From Galdieria partita (taxonomy: Eukaryota; Rhodophyta; Bangiophyceae; Galdieriales; Galdieriaceae): 64,000 nt of DNA. Made by a program: the position numbers and the translations under genes. This document shows positions 24,810-33,975 of the stretch, piece after piece (positions within the stretch are counted from its first letter, which is position 1; every line of letters starts with the position of its first letter). The stretch covers positions 62,001 through 126,000 of the forward strand of contig BQMJ01000059.1 in assembly GCA_025991245.1 (NCBI GenBank). The letters run 5' to 3'. The notes below the pieces were generated by a model. That model was given only the letters and a program-made list of their open reading frames with translations, was not told the origin of the DNA and searched no databases.

Positions 24810-26336
24810 ATGGCAACGTTGCAGTTGTCGTTATTATTTGTAATCGTTTTGGCTTTTAGTTGGTTTTTTTATGTCTTTATTCTTCCTAAATGGCGTAATA
24901 GACATATTCCTGGACCACCGCCTTCTTTATTGTTGGGAAACGTAGTGGAACTATCTAGTGAGGGTGGAAGAGCTCCTCTAGTCTTTGAACGATTTCGGAA
25001 GCTATATGGAGATGTGTTTCAAATTTGGTCTTTCTACAGACAAGTTGTTATCATTAGTCACCCTGATGATATCAAGTATATTCTAGTTACCAAGAACTTT
25101 CCAAAAGCTGAAGAGTTTAACTTGTCATTGTCACCGTTAGCAGGGCGGGGTTTATTGACAGTTAGAAAGTGTTACCATCAGCAAAGAAGAAGGGCCATAT
25201 CGAAACTATTTAATGAAGACTTTTTGCGTCAACTTCATCTTCATATGAGGGAAGAACTCAAAATTTTGCTAACCAAGTTGCAACGAGCAACGGAAAAGAA
25301 GGAGCCCATAGATTTTGATAAGGAAGCAACTTCATATACTCTAGACGTGATGTGTAGAACAGGATTTGGACGTACAGCAGATACCCAAAAAGATACGAAT
25401 CATCCTATTCCTAGAGCTGTGAATATTGCTTTAAAGGAAATGTATCACAACGTGGCTGCCTATCCAATACGAAACTTTTTCGGATTATATTCTTCTCCTG
25501 CTTTAAGAAATGCCACAAAAGTTATCAACGAATTTGCTTCTCAAGTAATTGAAGCAAGAAAGGTGGAGTCGGAACAAGACAAAGCTCGACGACCTATGGA
25601 TTTGTTGGATATTTTCTTAAAGATAGACAATCTGCCAGACTGGAATATTATTTCAGAAATTGCTACCTTTCTAATAGCTGGACATGACACAACCTCTCAT
25701 ACAATGTCTTGGTTGATATATGAAGTTTGCCAACATCCGGAAATTGAAGAAAAGATACAACAAGAAGTTGATAGAATTTGGGGAGATAGAGAAGATTGGA
25801 TGTTGAGTTTTGAAGAATCTAGTCAACTTGAATATCTCAATATGGTGTGGAAGGAGACTTTACGTAAGCATCCAGTTGCAGCTACGGGCACGTTTCGACG
25901 TTTAGATACTGATGTTCGTCTTCCATCTTGTGGAATTGTTCTTCGAAAGAATACTGCAGTGTTAGTTCCTATCTATTTAGTTCATAGAAATCCAGAGTTT
26001 TGGCCTGATCCGGAAGCCTTTATTCCTGAACGGTTTACGCGAGAGAATAGCATGAAAAGACATCCTTTTGCCTTTCAAGCCTTTAGTAGCGGCCCTCGAA
26101 ATTGTATTGGACAGTTTTTTGCAACTCATGAAGCTTTGACAACTTTGGCCTCACTTTATCACTTCTTTACTTTTCGTCTTGCTTGTAATGCGGAAGATGT
26201 GAAACCCTATCATGCCATTACTATGAAGCCTGTGACTGGAAAAGTTTCCAATCTTGTGAAAAGTGTATTAAAGTCTCCTAAACTACCCATATGGGTAACA
26301 CAGAGAAGCTCTGTCGTGAATCTCGTAGAAGAGTAA
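24810..26336 (+). CDS. cytochrome P450 monooxygenase
   Basis: Intronless, 508 residues from ATG 24810. N-terminal membrane anchor (about 5-28, LLFVIVLAFSWFFYVFIL) followed by the proline hinge IPGPPPSLLLGN. I-helix oxygen motif AGHDTTSHTMS at about 290, ExxR in WKETLRKHP at about 347, PERF, and the haem loop FSSGPRNCIG at about 423 with the cysteine ligand. The pattern resembles CYP3/CYP4-clan enzymes, which hydroxylate fatty acids, sterols or carotenoids; the substrate cannot be read from sequence. It probably sits on the ER, as there is an anchor and no clear plastid peptide. Followed after 40 bp by the BASS gene in the same direction. Confidence 0.92.
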   Translation: MATLQLSLLFVIVLAFSWFFYVFILPKWRNRHIPGPPPSLLLGNVVELSSEGGRAPLVFERFRKLYGDVFQIWSFYRQVVIISHPDDIKYILVTKNFPKAEEFNLSLSPLAGRGLLTVRKCYHQQRRRAISKLFNEDFLRQLHLHMREELKILLTKLQRATEKKEPIDFDKEATSYTLDVMCRTGFGRTADTQKDTNHPIPRAVNIALKEMYHNVAAYPIRNFFGLYSSPALRNATKVINEFASQVIEARKVESEQDKARRPMDLLDIFLKIDNLPDWNIISEIATFLIAGHDTTSHTMSWLIYEVCQHPEIEEKIQQEVDRIWGDREDWMLSFEESSQLEYLNMVWKETLRKHPVAATGTFRRLDTDVRLPSCGIVLRKNTAVLVPIYLVHRNPEFWPDPEAFIPERFTRENSMKRHPFAFQAFSSGPRNCIGQFFATHEALTTLASLYHFFTFRLACNAEDVKPYHAITMKPVTGKVSNLVKSVLKSPKLPIWVTQRSSVVNLVEE

Positions 26337-26376
26337 AATACATAAAGAGAAAGAACAAACCCTTTTAAGATTTCAA

Positions 26377-27570
26377 ATGGCGTCGTCATTTGGTGATTCA
26401 CGACGAGAGTGCTTTGTCCTTCGTTTTGCTTGTGTGACACGGCGGTATTGTTATTGGTTTAGAAGCCAAAGAATATCAAAGCATTTCTCTATCCGCCAAT
26501 GTAGTTTTCAAAGGCGTTTGTCACCCAACTGTCCCATTCAATGCTGCAGCGTGAAGGATGAGAAGCCCAAGCAAGTCGTCTCACTTAGAAGCAACGTAGA
26601 TAATAGAAGCTTGTTAGTCAGGAGTTTAGATGTTTTCTCCAATCTCTTTCCCTTATGGATCGTACTGGGTTCTTGTGTGGCGTTTGTTCGACCTGCTTAT
26701 TTTACTTGGTTCAAAGGCCCTCATATCATTTGGACGTTGGCCCTTATTATGTTAGCTATGGGCTTGACACTTGATCTACATCAACTTGTTGAAGTTACTC
26801 GAAATCCTTATCCAATTGTTGTTGGTGCTTTGGCTCAATACACTGTTATGCCGCTTCTTGGTTACTTGGTTTCTAGACTTTTTGCTTTACCTCGATATTT
26901 TGCCGTAGGTGTTTGTTTGGTTGCTTGTTGTCCTGGAGGAACTGCTTCCAATCTTGTCTGTTATTTGGCTGAAGCAAATGTGGCTTTATCTGTTTTGATG
27001 ACTAGTGTGACTACACTGTTGAGTGTTGTTTTGACTCCTTGTTTGATGTTATTGCTTGCAGGAACTTTGGTTCCTATTCAAGCAAAGGCACTTTTCATGA
27101 GCACTTTACAAGTAGTCTTGATTCCTCTCCTTTCAGGTTTATCTTTGCGTCTTGTGTTTCCTGGGATCATAACTCGTCTGCATCAGTGGTTACCAAGCTT
27201 ATCTGTGGTAGGAGTTGTTCTCATCTGTGGAAGTATTGTAGCGGAGAATTCTTTGATTATTCGCCAAACAGGATTTCATTTGATGTTGGCATTGTCGGTG
27301 TTGCATTTGGGTGGTTTCTTATTAGGATATTGGGTCTCCAAGTGGATGATGAGTTTTGTTGATCGTAGAGAAGATGTATCGGTCTCTCGCGCGATATCGA
27401 TCGAAGTGGGGATGCAAAACAGTGGTTTAGGTGCAGCTTTAGCGAAAGCACATTTTAGTAACCCTTTGACGGCCGTTCCTTGTGCTATATCGGCTACTAT
27501 GCATTCTATTTATGGTAGTTTGCTTGCTGGTTATTGGAGATGGAGTAATCGACGTGAACGTCATTCTTAA
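26377..27570 (+). CDS. BASS-family sodium-coupled organic-anion transporter, plastid
   Basis: Intronless, 397 residues. A transit-type N-terminus of about 75 residues, rich in Arg, Ser and Cys, precedes nine or ten membrane helices. Two family signatures are clear: CCPGGTASNLVCYLAEANVA and IEVGMQNSGLGAALAKAHF. These mark the bile acid:sodium symporter family of plants, where members move pyruvate (BASS2), 2-keto acids or glycolate (BASS6) across the plastid envelope. Which substrate applies here is unknown. The ATG at 26377 is the first in frame and gives a plausible transit peptide. Confidence 0.9.
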   Translation: MASSFGDSRRECFVLRFACVTRRYCYWFRSQRISKHFSIRQCSFQRRLSPNCPIQCCSVKDEKPKQVVSLRSNVDNRSLLVRSLDVFSNLFPLWIVLGSCVAFVRPAYFTWFKGPHIIWTLALIMLAMGLTLDLHQLVEVTRNPYPIVVGALAQYTVMPLLGYLVSRLFALPRYFAVGVCLVACCPGGTASNLVCYLAEANVALSVLMTSVTTLLSVVLTPCLMLLLAGTLVPIQAKALFMSTLQVVLIPLLSGLSLRLVFPGIITRLHQWLPSLSVVGVVLICGSIVAENSLIIRQTGFHLMLALSVLHLGGFLLGYWVSKWMMSFVDRREDVSVSRAISIEVGMQNSGLGAALAKAHFSNPLTAVPCAISATMHSIYGSLLAGYWRWSNRRERHS

Positions 27571-27760
27571 AGCACAAAGGTGATGATGAGAAATATCATA
27601 TCTTGGGACACCTTCGGACAGTGTTGAAATATATTTTCTTTCTTCACTGGATGAGAAATGGACAAGCTCTGAACCTTGTGTAATACACGCAATGAAAATG
27701 GATTCCCTTTTATATACAAAAGAGAAGAATCTCCCCTCGACGAGAAAATGATTCCCTTTT

Positions 27761-30124
27761 TCACTCTGATGTGATATCGGTTTCTTCCAATCTCTTTCTG
27801 GCGGGTATCGTACTACTACTATTAGATGAACTATCCTCCTCACTTGGAATCGTAGTCAACCCTTTCTTTCCATCGTATACTGTGGCTTTGTTTGAATAAG
27901 ACAATGGTTTAGAAATATTAGCATCGTGAATAGGTGGAATCTCAGCAGGATCCAAATCCGTAAAAGTATATCCACCTTGGCCATCAAAACGCAAAATTTT
28001 TTCATGGAAACGCCACAAACTGGGTCGATGACTTACTGTCAACAGTGTGATGTTGCGCTTCTTGGCAGACGCGTATAAATGTCCTTCGACATCCAAACTT
28101 ACTGCAGAAGTACATTCATCTAATACTGCATACATAGGTTGGTGATAAAATAACCTTGCCATGGCGATTCTTTGTTTCTCGCCACCAGATAAAACGTCCG
28201 ACCAATCACAAACAGCATCCAACCCTCCTTTTCTATGACCAACTTCATCCAAATACACATCATGTAATAATTTTCTCAAAATATCATCCGTACAACCTCG
28301 CTCTTCAGCTTCCTCTTTCGTCAATGGATAAATGATTTGATCACGAAGTGTACCCAATGCCAAATAAGGACGTTGAGGAACATAAAATATTTTGGATGGA
28401 TCAGGTCGATACAAGGACTTGCCATATAAAGGCCATAGTCCTGCAAGAACACGAAACAGAGAAGATTTACCACATCCATTTGGACCCGTAATGAGTACAT
28501 TCGTTCCTTGTGGCACTTCAAGATTCAAATCGCGACACAAAATAGTCCGATCAGGTGAAATAATATTTACATGTTCAAAGCGAATGGTATCACTTCTAAT
28601 AACCTTTCCAGGAGTACAAAGTGAGGAAAGCTCTTCTGCTTCAGGATTCTTCAAAGAAACCAAGTCGCTAGAACTAGAAAACAAATCCACGCTGGAAGCT
28701 ACAGAAAATACTGGAGTTAAGCCTTTGGGTGGACCGGTATTTGAATTACTTCCATTTTCCGCATAACCTTGAGAGACTTCATAAAGAACTTGTTCAAGCT
28801 CAGTCACTCTAGCACAATAGCCTGAAATACGCGGCAACTCCTTGCCAGCTAATACAATTCTTCCAATAGCGCTAGATAATGACATCAACAACCTCGAGTT
28901 TCGAGTATAAAGTGCTGCAATGTCTTCTTGACCTTTAATAATATGCTCTTTAGCACCTCCAGTACGCACCAATCGGTCGTCTTCATCAACATCTGTGCTA
29001 GAAAAATGACCTAATGAGGAAGAAACAGCGCTAGATTGTTGATCCGAATCTTGCATTCTACTCAGAAATATCGGAATGGAAACAATACAATAACCAACAA
29101 TAGTTGCCAAATATTTGACCAAAAAAGAGTCTATCACTCCAATGTAAAGTTTCAAGCGCAATATCTTTCGAAGGTGACGAATGACTCTGCTGAAGGATTC
29201 GTTGATATAAAGTTTCTCTCGATTACCACCGCCATAAAATGCTATTTCTTCAGAATGTGTGATTAGTCGAGAATGTCTAAGACGGTATTCTCCTTCCAAC
29301 TTTTGTTCATCTGCTGTCAAACGACCAAAGGGGGGTTGAATGGCTCGTAAAATAGCACTAGTTACGAGAAAATAAGCAATCATAATGAGCGGTCCTGATG
29401 AACCCAAAGTACGAGCAAGTCTTTTTGAAAACAAAACGATATCCAATAACGGCTTTGCTACATTGGAATAAAGAGTTGCAAGTGATGTTGTAAATTTGTC
29501 AACATCTTGGCTAAGCAATTGATCGACATTTTGAATCCTTGTATCCAAGTTACACACTTTGTAGTAGGTTTGATTGGATAAATATTCTTCATGAAAATAC
29601 AAGGTAAGACGTCTCCTCATCATTATTTGAAGCTCTGAAATTGTATATTTGAGCAAATTGTTCACCAGTGAAATAGGTATCGACATGAGCAGTATATTCA
29701 GTACTGCTTTGCGAATAAACCTCTTAATATTCCTGCCGACGATGGCTTTCACTACGTCCCCTCCATTATCAGAGACCCAAATATCCAAATAGCTTCTAGC
29801 AGTCAATAAGCAACCAACCAATAATACTGTTCCAAATTCTTTGCATCTTAGAGTAGGAAACATAATTTTGATAAAATACCACAAGTTTTTGGCAAATACT
29901 TTGTCTACACGTACTTTTCTATCTCTTCTTTGTCTCCTGCGTTCTATAGAGTTTTGAACGGAGAGTGAAGTATGTTTATCTGGCTGTTTTCTCCTCCACC
30001 ATTCTTCAGCAGCTAAAGCAGCAAACACAATGGCTCCAGTTAGCGCCATTTTCCTTTTAGCATGGGGACCCTTGAATAAGGAAGCTAAAGAAGGCAACCT
30101 TCCAATTGAAAGTGTTGAAGACAT
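27761..30124 (-). CDS. ABCD: ABC half-transporter, subfamily D (acyl-CoA type)
   Basis: Intronless, 787 residues. ATG at 30124 chosen; 26 codons of open frame upstream have only TTG. About six membrane helices (70-380) include the EEIAFYGGGNREK block, the EAA-like motif of ALDP/PMP70. The nucleotide-binding domain has GPNGCGKSSLFRVLAGLWPL (P-loop at about 546), LSGGEKQRIAMARL and VLDECTSAVS. Subfamily D proteins dimerise and move fatty acids or acyl-CoA into peroxisomes for beta-oxidation; plastid forms exist in algae. The N-terminus has no clear plastid signal, so peroxisome is the better guess. The C-terminal 50 residues are Ser-rich. Confidence 0.9.
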   Translation of the reverse strand: MSSTLSIGRLPSLASLFKGPHAKRKMALTGAIVFAALAAEEWWRRKQPDKHTSLSVQNSIERRRQRRDRKVRVDKVFAKNLWYFIKIMFPTLRCKEFGTVLLVGCLLTARSYLDIWVSDNGGDVVKAIVGRNIKRFIRKAVLNILLMSIPISLVNNLLKYTISELQIMMRRRLTLYFHEEYLSNQTYYKVCNLDTRIQNVDQLLSQDVDKFTTSLATLYSNVAKPLLDIVLFSKRLARTLGSSGPLIMIAYFLVTSAILRAIQPPFGRLTADEQKLEGEYRLRHSRLITHSEEIAFYGGGNREKLYINESFSRVIRHLRKILRLKLYIGVIDSFLVKYLATIVGYCIVSIPIFLSRMQDSDQQSSAVSSSLGHFSSTDVDEDDRLVRTGGAKEHIIKGQEDIAALYTRNSRLLMSLSSAIGRIVLAGKELPRISGYCARVTELEQVLYEVSQGYAENGSNSNTGPPKGLTPVFSVASSVDLFSSSSDLVSLKNPEAEELSSLCTPGKVIRSDTIRFEHVNIISPDRTILCRDLNLEVPQGTNVLITGPNGCGKSSLFRVLAGLWPLYGKSLYRPDPSKIFYVPQRPYLALGTLRDQIIYPLTKEEAEERGCTDDILRKLLHDVYLDEVGHRKGGLDAVCDWSDVLSGGEKQRIAMARLFYHQPMYAVLDECTSAVSLDVEGHLYASAKKRNITLLTVSHRPSLWRFHEKILRFDGQGGYTFTDLDPAEIPPIHDANISKPLSYSNKATVYDGKKGLTTIPSEEDSSSNSSSTIPARKRLEETDITSE

Positions 30125-31001
30125 TACAAAGGGTTGTTGGAGAAAGACCTCCTCTAAAAGCAGTAAAACAGCTTGTTTGTGGCAGCGTCTAGCAACAGCC
30201 AACTGCCAAAATGAAACCGGAAGCTTATTTGCAGTTCACGGAGTTGCCTTTTATTTCACAGGGGAATCGGGACTGGATTGGCTACTTGAAAGACATTCTT
30301 TTCACCCACGCGACAGGAAAAATGGGAGAAATTCTAAGACTATTGTCTCTGATCCCCTTCACGTTGGTCATAGGACACAGGGACTGCTTCATACATTTCA
30401 TAGCATTCCTCTTTTCAATATATCCAACAATCAAGTGACTATGATTATTTTGTGTTTTCTCCATTTGAACAAGTTGTATCTTGGCAATTTGAAATTTTTT
30501 TAACGAAACTTCCATAGAAGAATGCCCCCATTTCCATTATGCTATCTGGTATCTTTCATAGAGGTCACTATGAGCTACTGTTGAGGATAATTGAATGGAA
30601 AAACTTTTAAATAGGACTGGGTACAAACCTAACAACTTGTGTGGAAATGACTCTATTCCGTCACCTGCAATTGATTCTGGTACCACTTCATATTGTATGA
30701 TACTGTAACGCTACAATCTTGGTGGTAGAAGATTCTACAACTCTAAAAAATTGGAGGTCAACAAGTATCGCAAGTTATGGATGTCTTTGTCGATTGTCAG
30801 GATTCTTACAACATTTGTGCACGAGCACTTAAATACAATTCCTCTTCAAAACAGAGTCGTTGGTGAAGTGGCACCCAAATGAAAAGTTATCATCTTAAAA
30901 ACTTGCTTTATTTGAGACAGCACAAGATTTACCGCATAAAATGCACTCTTTTGAAGACAACCTGTCTTTAAAAACCAATGGCATGAGGCTCGATTGAATG
31001 A
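30125..31001. other. intergenic, 877 bp, with one unassigned short frame
   Basis: The longest gap in the window, between the ABCD start and the protease stop. A plus-strand frame 30211-30438 begins with ATG 86 bp from the ABCD ATG and encodes 75 residues with two hydrophobic stretches (ILRLLSLIPFTLVIG and CFIHFIAFLFSIY). I recognise no family and found no convincing continuing exon. It could be a small membrane protein, a relic, or chance. The rest is AT-rich with no pattern. Confidence 0.3.
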
Positions 31002-32798
31002 CTAATTGGAAAGTTGTTTTCCTTTGGCAAACCCAATACGCTTATTCTCTCGATCAAAAACCAAATAATACTTGAGTTGTAATGTGTTTCCAAGAATCAT
31101 TTCATTGCCATTACTGGTTGGACCTAAATTTTGTGAAGAGGGTTGTATACCCAAACAGTACGATCCTGATGCCGCTGAAAATATATTATTACTGGAAACA
31201 TGAAACATATAATGTTCGGGCCCTAAAGATAACGTTACACCACCCGCTAGAACAAATTCAATATTGGGAAGTTGCGACAACTCTTCTGGAGTTAAATTGA
31301 CGCAATAATCCTAACGATTTATACACTGTTCAAATCGAACAGAAAGCAGGAGAGTCTTGCATACCGTTCCAAACCAAGTAACACCAGGATTACTCGAAGA
31401 AGGACACAATCCGGGAACATTACAGAAATTGGATTGAAAATATTCTTTCAATGCATCAAAGATATAAGGAGATGCAACAATCAATGTAGTTCCTGTATCT
31501 ACGATGGCATTAAAGGAAGGTATTGAGAGTGAATTGGAATTGACTTGGACATTGTCTATTGTCTAGAAACAAAAATTTAAGAGATCATCGTTTCGTCATG
31601 ATGAAGAAAGAACCTACAACATCATAAAACTGTGGATTTTGTCTTTCAAAGAATTGTTAGCTTATACTTGACAAGCTCATTACCATACTTACTTGTTTGC
31701 TAAAGGAGAATATTCAATAGGCTCATCATACAGGCTGGAGTTGACTCCACCAACCACAAAGGCTCCAGCATCCTGATTGATAAGTACAGAGAAAATATTT
31801 GGAAGGCTGAAACTCTCAACAAGCTGATGAAATATAGGAGAAATGCACGTTGGATTGCAGCTAAGTGAACTATAGGCAAGCCCCAGGACGCCTGCTGCCT
31901 TTCCAACCAAGAAATCTATGACACAACGTATTCAATGTTTGGAAATATTGCCAGCTTAGCATGACGTACTTGCAGTTTCTGTGTCTGCTCCTGCAAACAT
32001 TGCTTGAACAGAATATTCTCCTACCGTCACAATGTCTTGATACAAAGCTCCAGTAGCAGTAGTTCCATCTCCATACTCAATAAAGAAGCCACAGTTCCCA
32101 TTCTTGGAACAGCAAGCTTGATTACTGGAACAAGAACTGCAAATTTGCTGATTACAGGTATTCGCTCCACATGCTGGGGAATTGCAAGATATGACGCTTC
32201 CTGTTGTACTATTTGCTAGATTGTATCTATCTGGGACGTTGCAACTAGTACATTGACTGAGAGGCACCACTAGAGTTGAACTTCCTGTATCGATTTGGAC
32301 ATAGATAGGTTGCCCACCTACTTGTATTTGGAAATAATAGCCACCAACTAGAAGAGTATGATGTCATTTGCTCTCTGTGCCACTCACTCATTGTTTGCTT
32401 ACCTATTTGTGCTCCACCTTTCAACAGAATTTCAGAACTAAGCTGTCTCGATGGAGAACTGTATAAAGATTCTTTTGCTACAAGTCTTCCACTAGGATCG
32501 CCGAATACATATTTCTTAGAATATTCTGTTTGTTCATTTTCTTTCGAACCCATGATTCTTATATTGGGTGCCCATGGCCTCTTGGAAAGGTCAAATATGT
32601 CCTTTATATCGGTGCGGAAAGCATGAAGTGAAGTAGTTATAGCTTGGAAACAACTATTATTTTTACATTAATGCCAACTTCCAGATACCTACTTTTTGGG
32701 GATTCATTATTTATCATGGGAACCGAACATTCGGAAATACGTAAAGATGATAGTACTAGCAAAAATATTATTTCAATGTAAAATAACAAGGACTTCAT
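31002..32798 (-). CDS. secreted pepsin-type aspartyl protease
   Basis: Seven exons (minus): 32798-32667, 32601-32403, 32347-31970, 31915-31693, 31642-31618, 31562-31365 and 31310-31002; 487 residues. Exon 1 gives a signal peptide (MKSLLFYIEIIFLLVLSS). Catalytic sites are DTGSSTLVVP (Asp130) and DTGTTLIVA (Asp341). A Cys-rich insert follows the first site (about 137-185), as in plant and algal A1B proteases, then the flap around EYGDGTTATG. Exon 5 is only 25 bp and encodes QNPQFYDV. The first intron (65 bp, donor gtaaaa) is less certain; if absent, translation could start at 32553 without a signal. Role: extracellular or vacuolar protein digestion. Confidence 0.85.
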
Positions 32799-33324
32799 AT
32801 TATGGGAACCTACTTGCTCAACCGTTACTTTTAAAGCCAAAATTGGCGCGATGATTTTCGAAAAAAAATGCTCAAAGGATCCAAACCAGAAAAAAAAATC
32901 CCAACTGGACGACAAGTCATCCGACCAATCTCACGACAAATGCCAACTACAGCTGGCGATCTCTGTGTTGCCACTCCCTCTCTCTGTCTGAATAAGTATT
33001 CGAGCAGTTTCTACCTATTCAGTATTCTATTGAGGTCATTTTATCTGTCCTTTGAAAAACTACAAATATCTATTTGATTGCTATTTATATAACAAGTGGA
33101 CTTGAACAAAGTTGTGTACTTGTAATATAATCAGTCTCTGCTCTATAAATGAATACGGGAGCCATTTTGTCAAAATCAAAGACTGGACTTTATAATACTG
33201 TGACTACCTTGACAGATATCGTTCACTGTACAATACCTAAACTTTGACATCCGCTCCTCTATTCAAGCTATATCCTTGCTCTGCTTATATAATAAAACAA
33301 GATTGAACACCAAGGCAACAATAT
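32799..33324. other. intergenic, 526 bp, no gene seen
   Basis: Upstream of the protease gene and downstream of the uS8 stop. Several frames up to 70 codons are present but none carries family features. AT-rich, no RNA gene or repeat recognised. Confidence 0.5.
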
Positions 33325-33675
33325 TCATCTGATTCTAAGGATAACTTCACCTCCTAGTCGTTTCTTTCTAGCTTCAAAGTCCCAGAAAATGCCCTCAGGT
33401 GTCCATAAAAGTTTCTGATCAATAAAATCACAATACTTGGGAATATCCGTGAAAACAGGTCTTGAAGACTTGGATAATAGTTTTATATCTTGAATCGCGA
33501 AAGGTTTGGTGAGAACACGAATAGTGTTGTCATCTATAGCGGCCGCTCGAATGTAGCCTCCCCGTTGTAAAGCCTGTGCTACTTCCCAAGTTTCTGCGTT
33601 GAATGGCGCTTCGATGATCGCCTTGTGTCGTCCGTTCTTTATTTTAGAAACAAAGTGAACAATAGAGTTCTTCAT
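33325..33675 (-). CDS. mitochondrial ribosomal protein uS8
   Basis: Intronless, 116 residues from ATG 33675. The family pattern runs through the whole protein: FVSKIKNG near the N-terminus, ALQRGGYIRAAAIDD, SKSSRPVF equivalent to the SKPGxR block, PEGIFWDFEARKKRLGGEV at the end. It binds the central domain of small-subunit rRNA. There is almost no N-terminal extension, so any import signal must lie in the first residues of the mature domain. Red-algal plastid genomes encode their own uS8, and the sequence is divergent, so mitochondrial is favoured over plastid or cytosolic (uS8 of the cytosol has a different C-terminus). Confidence 0.75.
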   Translation of the reverse strand: MKNSIVHFVSKIKNGRHKAIIEAPFNAETWEVAQALQRGGYIRAAAIDDNTIRVLTKPFAIQDIKLLSKSSRPVFTDIPKYCDFIDQKLLWTPEGIFWDFEARKKRLGGEVILRIR

Positions 33676-33975
33676 ACTCGTTGTGCCAACACGAGACGAG
33701 TGTCAATAAACGGAATCCAAACAGAAAGGATTATGAACTTGTTCAAATTCAGGAAAGCTTTCATGATTGAGCTGGAATAGAACAAGAAAAGTATTCTTGT
33801 TTGTAAAAAGAGGTATAGTTCTATTTATTCTCGAAGCTTGACAAAACAAGGGATCGTCAAATATTCAAGTCTCCGCTATATGTTGACTACAGACAAGGCA
33901 ATCAAGAAATCAGAGATTACTTCTATAATTCAGTCTAAAATTTGCAGTTATGGTTGATTTCAACAAAAATTGGTT
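33676..33975. other. intergenic, 300 bp, no gene seen
   Basis: Between the G-patch gene stop (33976) and the uS8 ATG on the same strand. Contains the uS8 promoter; no coding or RNA pattern recognised. Confidence 0.5.

Noticed and set aside
30030-30503. Plus-strand frame of 157 codons at the ABCD start
   Set aside because: Most of it is antisense to the ABCD N-terminus, begins without ATG and has no family features.
32245-32553. Protease start at ATG 32553 without signal peptide
   Set aside because: An upstream exon gives a good signal peptide and stays in frame; kept only as an alternative.
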